From Oscillospiraceae bacterium (GTDB lineage: Bacteria > Bacillota > Clostridia > Oscillospirales > Ruminococcaceae), in the NCBI GenBank assembly GCA_022508825.1, contig JAFLUI010000012.1, positions 1 to 34,486 of the forward strand: a stretch of DNA of 34,486 nucleotides, written 5' to 3'. Of this stretch, positions 15,778-24,749 are shown piece by piece. Every line of letters starts with the position of its first letter. Position 1 is the first letter of the stretch. The translations under genes and the position numbers were made by a program. A model generated the notes under the pieces. The model ran no database searches. It was given only the letters and a program-made list of their open reading frames with translations, and had not been told where the DNA came from.

Positions 15778-18408
15778 TTATTTAATGAACTCCGAAACGA
15801 TGCCGCCTGCCGCTTCAATTGCTTCCTTAGCCTTGGAAACGTCGCCCATACCCGCCATTGCGCTGTCGGGACGTCCTCCGCCCTTTCCGCCTGTAAGCTC
15901 GGATACCTTGCGGACGATATTTCCTGCGTGAGCTCCGGCAGCAACAGCGTCCTTGCCGCACACGCAAAGCAGAGAGCCGCTTCCGCTGTTTACCGCTGCA
16001 AGAACAGCTACAGCATCGGGAGCCTTGTCCTTTATCTTGTCTCCCATAGAGCGGAGCACATCGGGAGCGGTGTTTTCAAGCACTGCAGTGATAACACGTA
16101 CAGAGCCTACGCTTTCCGCACCCTCAAAGAGAGAATCAAGCTGAGAGGCAGCGATCTTTCCTTTAAGCTCTGCCACTTCCTTTTCAAGAGCCTTTACCTC
16201 AGCAGAAGCCGCACTGCACTTAGCGGCAAGCTCGGAGGGATTTGGAGCCTTTATTGCCTGAGCGGATTTTGTGATGATGTCCTTGTAATCGTCGATAAGT
16301 GTAAGCACTCCCGAGCCTGTTACAGCCTCGATACGGCGCACGCCTGCAGCTACGGAGTTTTCCGAGATTATCTTGAAAAGTCCCAGCTTGGAGGTGTTGT
16401 CAACGTGAGTGCCTCCGCAGAATTCTATGGAGGTATCCGCAACGTTTACTACTCTTACCACGTCACCGTACTTTTCGCCGAACAGAGCCATAGCGCCAAG
16501 CTTCTTTGCCTCCTCGATAGGCATTTCTGTCATTGTGACGCCGATGGCGTCGAGGATATTTTTATTGATGATGCTCTCCGTCTCACGGAGCTCATCGGGA
16601 GTTACAGCCTCAAAGTGGGAGAAGTCGAAACGCACTCTGTCGCCGTCCACAAGCTGACCTGCCTGATGAACGTGGTCGCCCAGTACCTTTCGGAGCGCCG
16701 CCTGAAGCAGATGTGCCGCAGTGTGATTTCTCATAATGGACGAACGTCTCTTTTTATCAACAGCCGCCGTTACCTTGTCCCCCACGGAAATTGCTCCCTG
16801 AGCTGTGCCCATGTGGAGAAAATGTCCGCTGTGTATCTTCTTGGTATCAGACACCTCAAATGCAGACATAGCGCTGCTTATCACGCCTGTGTCCCCAACC
16901 TGTCCGCCGCTCTCGGCATAGAATGGGGTCTTGTTGAGAACTATGACAGCCTCGTCGCCGTCATTTGCAGTCTGTACGTTTTCCCCGTCCACGAAAATTG
17001 CAAGTACCTCCGCCTGCTCCTCCATGGAGCCGTAGCCTGTAAACTCGGTGGCAGCAGTATCAACTGAGAGTGTGCCGTCCTCCCATGATGAGCCCGATTT
17101 TGCATCATGGTCGTCACGAGCCTTTTTCTTCTGCTCATTAAGACACTCTGTGTATCTTGCAGTATCAACTTCAATGCCCTTTTCCTCGGCAATTTCGATG
17201 GTCAGGTCAATTGGGAAGCCGTAGGTATCGCTGAGCAGGAATGCATCGTCTCCGGAGAGAGTCTTTCCCCCTGCAGAAACAACGGCGTCTATCTTCTCGG
17301 TGAGAATCTCCATGCCCTTGTCGATGGTCTTTGCAAAGGTCTCCTCCTCGCTTCTGATAAGCTTCTTGATGTAGACCTTTCTTTCTTCAAGCTCCGGATA
17401 AGCTGAGGCGTTCTCGGCAATGACAGTGTCCACCACTTCATAGAGGAAGGGCTTCTCGATGCCAAGCAGTCTGCCGTGACGTGCAGCACGTCTGAGAAGA
17501 CGTCTCAGAACGTAGCCCCGTCCGTTATTGGAGGGAGTAACGCCGTCCCCCACCATGAATGTTGTGCTTCTGATGTGGTCTGTAATAACACGGAGGGAAA
17601 CGTCCTTTTTCTCGTCTGTCTTATACTCCACCCCTGCAATTTTGCTTATATGAGCCATGATATTTTTAACGGTGTCTACCTCGAAAAGGTTGTCCACACC
17701 CTGCATAGCGCAGGCAAGTCTTTCAAGACCCATACCGGTATCGATATTCTTGTGCGCCATTTCGGTGTAGTTGCCGTTTCCGTCACTGTCAAACTGAGAG
17801 AACACCAGATTCCAGATCTCGATTATACGGTCGCAGTCGCTTGCCTGTTCAAAGCTTTCAAAGGGACCGTAGCTTTCTCCTCTGTCGAAGTGTATCTCCG
17901 AGCAGGGACCGCAGGGACCGCTTCCGTGCTCCCAGAAATTATCCGCCTTGCCCAGACGCTTGATGCGCTCCTTGGGGATGCCGATATCGTTCATCCATAT
18001 CTGCTCTGCTTCGTCGTCGCTTTCAAAGACGGTTATCCACAGCTTGTCCGCAGGAATTTCAAGGACACCCGTCAGAAATTCCCACGCCCATGCGATAGCT
18101 TCCTTTTTGAAATACTCGCCGAAGGAGAAGTTTCCCAGCATTTCAAAATATGTGCCGTGACGGGCAGTCTTGCCCACCTGCTCGATATCGGGAGTACGGA
18201 TACATTTCTGACAGGTGGTGACTCTCACATTAGGGGGAGTCTCCTGTCCAAGGAAAAATTTCTTAAGGGGCGCCATGCCGCTGTTGATAAGCAGCAGACT
18301 GTTATCCCCGTGAGGGATAAGGGAGGCGCTTGCCATTCTTGTATGATTTTTGCTTTCAAAAAATGAGAGGTATTTTTCTCTCAGGTCATTCAAACCTGTC
18401 CACTTCAT
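15778..18408 (-). CDS. alaS: Alanyl-tRNA synthetase
   Basis: An 876-residue class II synthetase charging tRNA-Ala. The aminoacylation domain starts at MKWTGLNDLREKYLSFF and includes RHGTYFEMLGNFSFGEYFK and GCGPCSEIHFD-type motifs (HGSGPCGPCSEIHFD, 161-175). The editing domain has the zinc or catalytic residues H562, H566, C664 and H668 in NHTAAH and CGGTH. The C-Ala domain ends with GGKGGGRPDSAMAGMGD. The frame is open a further 27 codons upstream, but that stretch overlaps yebC and lacks homology character. The ATG at 18408 lies one base after the yebC stop with GAGGAGG upstream inside yebC, so translation is probably coupled. Confidence 0.98.
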   Translation of the reverse strand: MKWTGLNDLREKYLSFFESKNHTRMASASLIPHGDNSLLLINSGMAPLKKFFLGQETPPNVRVTTCQKCIRTPDIEQVGKTARHGTYFEMLGNFSFGEYFKKEAIAWAWEFLTGVLEIPADKLWITVFESDDEAEQIWMNDIGIPKERIKRLGKADNFWEHGSGPCGPCSEIHFDRGESYGPFESFEQASDCDRIIEIWNLVFSQFDSDGNGNYTEMAHKNIDTGMGLERLACAMQGVDNLFEVDTVKNIMAHISKIAGVEYKTDEKKDVSLRVITDHIRSTTFMVGDGVTPSNNGRGYVLRRLLRRAARHGRLLGIEKPFLYEVVDTVIAENASAYPELEERKVYIKKLIRSEEETFAKTIDKGMEILTEKIDAVVSAGGKTLSGDDAFLLSDTYGFPIDLTIEIAEEKGIEVDTARYTECLNEQKKKARDDHDAKSGSSWEDGTLSVDTAATEFTGYGSMEEQAEVLAIFVDGENVQTANDGDEAVIVLNKTPFYAESGGQVGDTGVISSAMSAFEVSDTKKIHSGHFLHMGTAQGAISVGDKVTAAVDKKRRSSIMRNHTAAHLLQAALRKVLGDHVHQAGQLVDGDRVRFDFSHFEAVTPDELRETESIINKNILDAIGVTMTEMPIEEAKKLGAMALFGEKYGDVVRVVNVADTSIEFCGGTHVDNTSKLGLFKIISENSVAAGVRRIEAVTGSGVLTLIDDYKDIITKSAQAIKAPNPSELAAKCSAASAEVKALEKEVAELKGKIAASQLDSLFEGAESVGSVRVITAVLENTAPDVLRSMGDKIKDKAPDAVAVLAAVNSGSGSLLCVCGKDAVAAGAHAGNIVRKVSELTGGKGGGRPDSAMAGMGDVSKAKEAIEAAGGIVSEFIK

Positions 18409-18409
18409 A

Positions 18410-19153
18410 TTAATCTTCTTCCTCCTCATCGGGCATATCCCAGTTATGATAAACCTTCTGGACATCGTCATTGTCCTCCAGATTTTCAAGCAGGAGGTTC
18501 ATTTTCTTTATTGCGTCCTCATCTGTAAGAGTGGTGTATGTGGATGGTATCATCTCCACGTCAGCGGAAATGAGCTTGTAGCCCTTTTCAGTGAGACCGT
18601 CCCTTACAGCGGCAAGGTCGGAAGGCTCTGTCTCGATCTCGATAACGTCGTCCTCCATTGAAAAATCGGACGCTCCCAAATCGAAAATATCCTCCATTAC
18701 CTTGTCCTCGTCCAGACCGTTATTCTCGGCAACAATAATGCCCTTGCTTGTGAACATAAAGGACACGCAGCCGGAGGTTCCCAGATTTCCGCCGAACTTG
18801 TCAAAATAGTGACGGATATCGCCTGCTGTACGGTTCTTATTGTCGGTAAGAGTTTCAACGATAACGGCAACGCCGTTAGGACCGTAGCCCTCGTAGACGT
18901 TGGCTTCGTAGTTGGTCTTGTCTCCGCCGCCGGCAGCCTTTTTGATGACCCTGTCGATGTTGTCGTTAGGGACGTTGTTCGCCTTTGCCTTTGAGATAAG
19001 GTCACGGAGCTTGGCGTTATTGTTGGGGTCGGGTCCGCCCTCCTTTACGCAGACGGTGATCTCACGTCCGATCTTGGTGAAGATCTTGGCTCTTGCGCCA
19101 TCTGTTGCTTCCTTTTTTCTTTTGATGTTATTCCATTTGGAATGTCCTGACAT
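18410..19153 (-). CDS. yebC: YebC/PmpR/TACO1 family protein
   Basis: A 247-residue protein starting MSGHSKWNNIKRKK, the family signature. It continues with KIFTKIGREI, NVPNDNIDRVIKKA, YEGYGPNGVAVIVETLTDN and GGNLGTSGCVSFMF. It ends in an acidic tail (DEEEED). Members have been described as DNA-binding regulators and more recently as ribosome-associated factors that help translate difficult sequences such as proline runs. Its tight coupling to alaS here fits a translation role. AAGGAGAG is upstream of the ATG. Length is typical. Confidence 0.97.
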   Translation of the reverse strand: MSGHSKWNNIKRKKEATDGARAKIFTKIGREITVCVKEGGPDPNNNAKLRDLISKAKANNVPNDNIDRVIKKAAGGGDKTNYEANVYEGYGPNGVAVIVETLTDNKNRTAGDIRHYFDKFGGNLGTSGCVSFMFTSKGIIVAENNGLDEDKVMEDIFDLGASDFSMEDDVIEIETEPSDLAAVRDGLTEKGYKLISADVEMIPSTYTTLTDEDAIKKMNLLLENLEDNDDVQKVYHNWDMPDEEEED

Positions 19154-19176
19154 ATAAATTCTCTCCTTATATAAAA

Positions 19177-19848
19177 TTAAAAAATTGTCATATCAAACAT
19201 TTTATTGTATTCGGGACTGCCGCCCATTACAGGACTGCCGTGTCCGAAAAATACCCTGTCCGGCATAAGCTGCCTTATAAAATTCAGGGTCTCCCTTGCC
19301 GCCCTGGGGCTTTCGCATATGGCGGGAAATGAGGGGGAGACAAAATTCATTGCAGCGTCCCCCACGTAAAGGTCATTTCCGTGAAGGATGCCGAAGGAGC
19401 CCTTTGTGTGTCCTTCAAGCCTTACAGCGGTGCAGTCCTCGATGCCGCATATATCTCCTATGGGAAGACCGTCCTCTAAAAAGATATTCGTCTCAAAGGA
19501 CTCCGACTTTGAAAGGAAGGTCATTTTTGAAGCCGCCATAATAACAAAGCCTCTTGCACCTGTCCTGTAAAGCTTATGTATCTTATTATTTCTTGCAAGA
19601 GCGATATCATATGCACTCATTGCAATATCGGCGCCAAATCGCTTTGCGAAAAACGCCGCATTCCCGATATGGTCATTGTGACCGTGGGTAAGGAATATCA
19701 GCTTTATGTTGTAATTGTCAAGCCATACCCCTATCTCCTCACGGTATCTTGAACTGCCCGTGTCAATAAGGATATCCCCGTCCCTGCCGCGGATAACATA
19801 GCAGTTTTCGCTGCCGCAGGTTATCATATTTACTCCCGCATAGTTCAT
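19177..19848 (-). CDS. MBL-fold metallohydrolase
   Basis: A 223-residue soluble protein of the metallo-beta-lactamase fold. The zinc motif THGHNDHIG gives H55, H57, D59 and H60. Further ligands are likely in RLEGHTKGS, YVGDAAM and FFGHGSPV, a full set. An N-terminal DILIDTG strand matches the family. The closest subfamilies are glyoxalase II or general thiol/ester hydrolases; substrate cannot be assigned. A promoter for it lies within the 3' end of the upstream Mini-III gene, so it can be expressed apart from the rimO-side genes. The ribosome site is AAAGGGGG about 8 bases before the ATG. Confidence 0.9.
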   Translation of the reverse strand: MNYAGVNMITCGSENCYVIRGRDGDILIDTGSSRYREEIGVWLDNYNIKLIFLTHGHNDHIGNAAFFAKRFGADIAMSAYDIALARNNKIHKLYRTGARGFVIMAASKMTFLSKSESFETNIFLEDGLPIGDICGIEDCTAVRLEGHTKGSFGILHGNDLYVGDAAMNFVSPSFPAICESPRAARETLNFIRQLMPDRVFFGHGSPVMGGSPEYNKMFDMTIF

Positions 19849-19880
19849 GATATGCCCCCTTTATGATGCACGTCTGACCA

Positions 19881-20267
19881 TCATATTTTTACATTATACC
19901 ATATTATATCGAACAATTCAACCATTCTTTCGTAATTTTCCGTAAGCTTTAAATATCCGAAAAGAGTTTCCAGTCCCGTAGCCCGTCTGTACTCCACCGG
20001 GTCGGAGCTTTTCGGGACTGTATTTCCCGTAGCGTTCCTGCCCCGCTTGAAAACAGCCTCCTCATCCTCGGTGAGAATGGGGAGCAGCACATCCACCGCC
20101 TTTGACTGGTATGACGCCCGCACTCTTTCCACCGCCTCCTGATGGAGCTTCTTTACCGGCATATTCGCCGTCAGCACAAGACGCTCCCTTACAAGCTGCT
20201 CGTAGACCGCGTCCCCTAAAAATGCCAGCGTCAGGGGACTGTATTGATTTGCCTGATGCTTTTCTAT
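19881..20267 (-). CDS. mrnC: Mini-ribonuclease 3 (Mini-III), non-standard start
   Basis: Mini-III is a dimeric RNase III-type endonuclease without a dsRNA-binding domain; in Bacillus it matures 23S rRNA. The sequence has the RNase III signature LAFLGDAVYEQLVRERL (with catalytic D19), the family motif FKRGRNA, and GLETLFGYL (E100). The problem is the start: the first in-frame ATG is at 20177, after the catalytic signature, and no ATG, GTG or TTG exists between it and the upstream in-frame TGA at 20274-20276, except a GTG that would also remove the catalytic aspartate. I placed the start at ATA 20267, giving MEKHQANQYSPLTLAF and 128 residues, close to the usual 130-145. A CTG start, a base substitution or indel, or read-through of the Nudix stop (same frame) are the alternatives. 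Confidence 0.85.
   Translation of the reverse strand: MEKHQANQYSPLTLAFLGDAVYEQLVRERLVLTANMPVKKLHQEAVERVRASYQSKAVDVLLPILTEDEEAVFKRGRNATGNTVPKSSDPVEYRRATGLETLFGYLKLTENYERMVELFDIIWYNVKI
19893..19921 (-). promoter_or_regulatory. Internal sigma-A promoter inside the mrnC 3' end
   Basis: On -, TTGAAT (19916-19921) and TATAAT (19893-19898) are 17 bases apart. The boxes fall in the last codons of mrnC, which are unusually AT-rich for this run. It should drive the MBL gene, yebC, alaS and perhaps the genes beyond. Confidence 0.7.
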
Positions 20268-20273
20268 ATAAGA

Positions 20274-20804
20274 TCACTTCCCCTCACCGTGAGATAAAGT
20301 CCCTGTTCTCGTTCTGAAATGGAAAAGCAGATCAATAAATCCGGTGTGATATGGAATGAATTTATTCTCCGCTATAAGGGACTTTATTTCCTCTGCGTCC
20401 GCCCATTTTACCGCCTGAACTTCCTCATACTGCAATTTAAGAGAGGAAATGTCCACGCCCTGTGTTATCACATAGACGTCATTAAAGCAGTTATCAATAG
20501 TTATTGTTATCTTTGGATGAACACCTTTCAGGTCAATTTCAAGACCAATTTCCTCCATGACCTCCCGCTCTGCGGCAGACCGGCTTGAATCTCCCGAAAC
20601 AGCGCTTCCGCCCACGGTAACGTCCCACATATTGCTCCAGCCCTTTTTAAAGGGCTGCCGCTGCTGGATAAGCATTTTCCCCTCTGAATTGAAGATGCAG
20701 ATATGGACAACAAGGTGGTAGTCCCCCTCTTTGAAAGGATCTCCGCGCATCATTGTCCTGCCTGTTTTTATGCGGTTCTCGTCGTAAATATCCCAAAGCT
20801 CCAT
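20274..20804 (-). CDS. Nudix hydrolase (isopentenyl-isomerase-like branch)
   Basis: A 176-residue Nudix protein starting MELWDIYDENRIKTGR, like the IDI-like branch of Nudix hydrolases that often carries MELWDVYD. The Nudix box runs from G66 to L88 as GSAVSGDSSRSAAEREVMEEIGL. REVMEEIG is intact, but the first glutamate of the box (G-x5-E) is aspartate D72. These enzymes cut nucleoside diphosphates linked to another moiety; the substrate is unknown. It starts two bases after the metallophosphoesterase stop, with GAGGAAG upstream inside that gene. Its TGA stop is directly followed, in the same frame, by the mrnC coding sequence. Confidence 0.92.
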   Translation of the reverse strand: MELWDIYDENRIKTGRTMMRGDPFKEGDYHLVVHICIFNSEGKMLIQQRQPFKKGWSNMWDVTVGGSAVSGDSSRSAAEREVMEEIGLEIDLKGVHPKITITIDNCFNDVYVITQGVDISSLKLQYEEVQAVKWADAEEIKSLIAENKFIPYHTGFIDLLFHFRTRTGTLSHGEGK

Positions 20805-20806
20805 TT

Positions 20807-21373
20807 TTACACTTCCTCTGCAAACGCAGCCGCCCCGCTGATTATCTCGTCCAGAGTCCGGGGCGTATAATCCATATAGGGCATCATGCAGCCCACGTTA
20901 TAGCATTCGTAGGGCAGACCCCTTTCCTTCATTTTCCTGACGTACTCCATAAAAGGACGCTCATCACTGCCGTTGTGGATATGCCCGTAAAGATGCACCG
21001 ACCCCTTGTCGGCGTCGTTCCAGTGGGCAATGGGATAGTGACACAATATAACGTGTCTGTCGCCGTCCCTTATTTCCTCATAGCCCTTCACCCAGACGAA
21101 AAGACCTTCCATCCCGGCGTTTATCCTGTCGTGGTTCCCTTTTATGAGGAACTTTTTACCGTTAAGCTTTTTCAGAACATCCTCCGCACCCTCGTTTTTC
21201 CAGAACATATCTCCAAGAATGTAGACCTCGTCAAAGGGAGCCGCCGCGCTGTTCCAATTGCTGATGATCCTTCTGTCCATCTGCGATACATCGGAAAAGG
21301 GACGTCCATCGTGCTTTATCATATTTGCATGACCCATATGGGTATCCGCAATATACAGCTTCCGTACTTTCAT
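20807..21373 (-). CDS. Calcineurin-like metallophosphoesterase
   Basis: A 188-residue soluble phosphoesterase with the complete dinuclear metal site in order: YIADTHMGH (D10, H12), LGDMFW, KGNHDR, LCHYP and YGHIHNG. The short length and HDGRPFSDVSQMD after the first motif place it with small phosphoesterases of the YfcE-like or phage-associated type; the substrate is not assignable. It lies 21 bases after obgE (AAGGT ribosome site) and two bases before the Nudix gene. Pairing with a Nudix enzyme suggests nucleotide or metabolite clean-up, as inference only. Confidence 0.92.
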   Translation of the reverse strand: MKVRKLYIADTHMGHANMIKHDGRPFSDVSQMDRRIISNWNSAAAPFDEVYILGDMFWKNEGAEDVLKKLNGKKFLIKGNHDRINAGMEGLFVWVKGYEEIRDGDRHVILCHYPIAHWNDADKGSVHLYGHIHNGSDERPFMEYVRKMKERGLPYECYNVGCMMPYMDYTPRTLDEIISGAAAFAEEV

Positions 21374-21394
21374 TATGCGTACCTTCTTTCGCCG

Positions 21395-22678
<1,284 letters not shown>

Positions 22679-22701
22679 TTACCTCTTTTCTCAAACGCTG
22701 C

Positions 22702-23262
22702 TTATTTGAATGTGTCGATATATTTCCAGTAGCCTTTAAGATATACCCCTCCTGAAATTATGGTCAGGACAGCAGCTATCCAGATAAGCACCTGATAGAC
22801 GATATCTGCAATGACTGCCGTCTGTCCCTCAAAGCTGAAGCACAGTCCCAGCATGATGACCACCTCTGCAACCATGGTGAATGCAGTCTTGAGCTTTCCC
22901 CAGATGCCTGCGGCGACTACAACGCCCTCATTTGCAGTGACAAGACGAAGTCCCGACACCATAAATTCACGGGCAACGATTATTATAACGGGCACTGCAC
23001 CGATAACGCCGATACTGTTGAGACATATCAGCGAGGACACCACCAATACCTTATCCGCAAGCGGGTCAAGAAATTTTCCGAAGTTGGTCACAAGATTCCT
23101 GCTTCGCGCGATGTGTCCGTCAAGAGCGTCCGTAACGGAAGCGGCAATGAATATCACCAGCGCAACGACCGGACTGTATGGCACAATGTCCGTCAGCATG
23201 AAAAATACAAAAAAGGGCACAAGAATAACTCTTGCAAGAGTAAGCTTATTTGGAAGATTCAT
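22702..23262 (-). CDS. pgsA: CDP-diacylglycerol-glycerol-3-phosphate 3-phosphatidyltransferase
   Basis: A 186-residue integral membrane enzyme making phosphatidylglycerol phosphate from CDP-diacylglycerol, a committed step in anionic phospholipid synthesis. The CDP-alcohol transferase signature D-x2-DG-x2-AR-x8-G-x3-D-x3-D appears as DALDGHIARSRNLVTNFG and KFLDPLADK, all catalytic aspartates present. Four to five hydrophobic segments are visible. The N-terminus MNLPNKLTLARVILVPFF is standard for PgsA. Its start overlaps the 3' end of rimO by 17 bases, so it is almost certainly co-transcribed with it. The rimO-pgsA order is common in Firmicutes. Confidence 0.97.
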   Translation of the reverse strand: MNLPNKLTLARVILVPFFVFFMLTDIVPYSPVVALVIFIAASVTDALDGHIARSRNLVTNFGKFLDPLADKVLVVSSLICLNSIGVIGAVPVIIIVAREFMVSGLRLVTANEGVVVAAGIWGKLKTAFTMVAEVVIMLGLCFSFEGQTAVIADIVYQVLIWIAAVLTIISGGVYLKGYWKYIDTFK

Positions 23263-24589
23263 CGCATACTTCTCCTATCAGATCGTAATCCATCATATCG
23301 GTTATTTTTATCTTTAAAAATTTACCCGGTACCTGTCTTTTGCCCGGGGAGGTAAAGAAAATTTTACCGTCTATCTCGGGCGCATCCCCTGCGCTTCTGC
23401 CGAAGTAGCACTCGCCGTACCTGTCAAAGCCCTCGGTGACCACCTCGATGGTCTTTCCAACAAGCTCACCGTTTTTTCTGACGGTAATGAGCATCTGCTG
23501 ATCCATAATGACCTCTGCACGGTGCTCCTTTACGTCCTCGTCGAGCTGACCGTCCATATCAGCGGCGGCAGTGCCCTCCTCGGCGGAAAATGCAAAGCAT
23601 CCGAGACGGTCAAACTCCATGTCGTTCACAAATTCCGCAAGACGCTCGAACTGCTCGTCGGTCTCCCCGGGAAAGCCTGTCATTATCGTCGTTCTCAGTA
23701 TTATTCCCGGGACCTTTTCCCTTATCCTTGCAATGAGCTTTCGCAGGGAAGCCTCGTCCCCGCTGCGGTTCATTCTGCGGAGTATCTCCCCGTCGCAGTG
23801 CTGGATGGGCAGATCCATATATTTGACGATCTTGTCCTCGCCTGCAATTACATCAAGAAGCTCATCTGTGACCCGCTCGGGGTAGCAGTACAGGACACGT
23901 ATCCATTTAAGGGAGTCTATCCCGCAGAGCTTTTTAAGCAGCTCGGGAAGCATGGGCTTTCCGTAAATATCGGTGCCGTATCGGGTGGTGTCCTGAGCGA
24001 TGAGTATAAGCTCACGGACTCCGTTCCCTGCAAGCTTTTCCGCCTCAGCAATAAGCGTCTCCATTGGAACGCTGCGGAAACGTCCTCTTATAGAGGGGAT
24101 GGCACAGTAGGAGCAGCAATTGTCGCAGCCCTCGGCAATTTTCAGGTAGGAGAAAAAGGACAGTGTGGTCTGGACTCTTTCATCGGTAAGAGAAAGGGCG
24201 TCCTTTTCACCGAAAGCCTGAACAGTCTCGCCCTGTTCTATCCTTTCAAGCACGGAAACGATGTCTCCGTTGCAGCCGATACCAACAACAGCGTCCGCCT
24301 CGGGGATGAGCTTGGAGACTTCCTCACGGTAGCGCTCCGCAAGGCACCCTGTAATGACTATCTTCTTTATCCTGCCCTCGCCTTTAAGCGCGGCAAATTC
24401 AAGGATAGTTTCGATAGCCTCCTGCTTTGCGGACTCGATAAATCCGCAGGTATTTATTATCACAATATCGGACAGGGCAGCGTCGCCAACCAGCTGATAC
24501 CCTGCCTCCTCGATCTTATATAACATTCTCTCAGCGTCCACCTGATTTTTTGCGCACCCCAGAGAGACCATTCCTACTCTCAATGCCAT
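23246..24589 (-). CDS. rimO: Ribosomal protein S12 methylthiotransferase
   Basis: A 447-residue radical-SAM methylthiotransferase that modifies an aspartate of ribosomal protein S12. The MTTase N-terminal domain has C12, C48 and C82 (LGCAKNQVDAERM, INTCGFIE, TGCLAERY) for one 4Fe-4S cluster. The radical SAM motif CDNCCSYC gives C155, C159 and C162 for the second. A TRAM domain ends the protein (about 380-445). LGCAKNQVD and IPSIRGRFRS point to RimO over MiaB. GAGGTG lies before the ATG, and a good promoter is 30-60 bases upstream. It heads the - strand run. Confidence 0.97.
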   Translation of the reverse strand: MALRVGMVSLGCAKNQVDAERMLYKIEEAGYQLVGDAALSDIVIINTCGFIESAKQEAIETILEFAALKGEGRIKKIVITGCLAERYREEVSKLIPEADAVVGIGCNGDIVSVLERIEQGETVQAFGEKDALSLTDERVQTTLSFFSYLKIAEGCDNCCSYCAIPSIRGRFRSVPMETLIAEAEKLAGNGVRELILIAQDTTRYGTDIYGKPMLPELLKKLCGIDSLKWIRVLYCYPERVTDELLDVIAGEDKIVKYMDLPIQHCDGEILRRMNRSGDEASLRKLIARIREKVPGIILRTTIMTGFPGETDEQFERLAEFVNDMEFDRLGCFAFSAEEGTAAADMDGQLDEDVKEHRAEVIMDQQMLITVRKNGELVGKTIEVVTEGFDRYGECYFGRSAGDAPEIDGKIFFTSPGKRQVPGKFLKIKITDMMDYDLIGEVCDESSK

Positions 24590-24620
24590 AAAAACACCTC
24601 ATGCATACAAATTCATTTCT

Positions 24621-24649
24621 ATTATAGCATATTTTTGGCGGATTGTAAA
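24621..24649 (-). promoter_or_regulatory. Sigma-A promoter of the rimO operon
   Basis: On -, TTTACA (24644-24649) and TATAAT (24621-24626) are 17 bases apart, about 30 bases before the rimO ATG. It directly follows the fic terminator, so it marks the boundary between the accessory and housekeeping blocks. Confidence 0.85.
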
Positions 24650-24661
24650 GGAAAAATGATG

Positions 24662-24703
24662 TAAAAAATGCCGCAAAGCGTCTGTTTTAACAGCTTTGCG
24701 GCA
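24662..24703 (-). terminator. Intrinsic terminator after fic
   Basis: An 11-bp perfect stem TGCCGCAAAGC (24669-24679) with 24693-24703, an extra inner CTGTT/AACAG pairing, and TTTTTTAC on the - strand. It lies about 50 bases after the fic stop. Confidence 0.88.
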
Positions 24704-24717
24704 GGTTATTCAGAACT

Positions 24718-24744
24718 TGTTCACATAGAATGTGTGTGTGAACA
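24718..24744. repeat. 8-bp inverted repeat with TG run
   Basis: TGTTCACA (24718-24725) and TGTGAACA (24737-24744) flank an 11-base loop that includes a GTGTG run. It lies between the fic stop and the terminator. It could be a second RNA hairpin or a trace of an insertion boundary; no matching copy was noticed on the other side of the Rpn gene. Confidence 0.4.
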
Positions 24745-24749
24745 GATTC

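Noticed and set aside
15928..17067. A 379-codon open frame on + opposite alaS
   Set aside because: Antisense to alaS, whose editing motifs are intact; no start context.
18409..18489. A 27-codon N-terminal extension of alaS
   Set aside because: It overlaps yebC and lacks synthetase similarity; MKWTGLNDLR is the standard beginning and has a ribosome site.
20062..20277. A GTG-started frame overlapping the Nudix stop, as a possible mrnC start
   Set aside because: It is in a different frame from the Mini-III motifs and gives a Gly/Ala/Lys-rich product. It would be relevant only with a sequence indel, which is noted in the findings.
23522..24523. A 333-codon open frame on + opposite rimO
   Set aside because: Antisense to a definite radical-SAM gene; no family character and no ribosome site.
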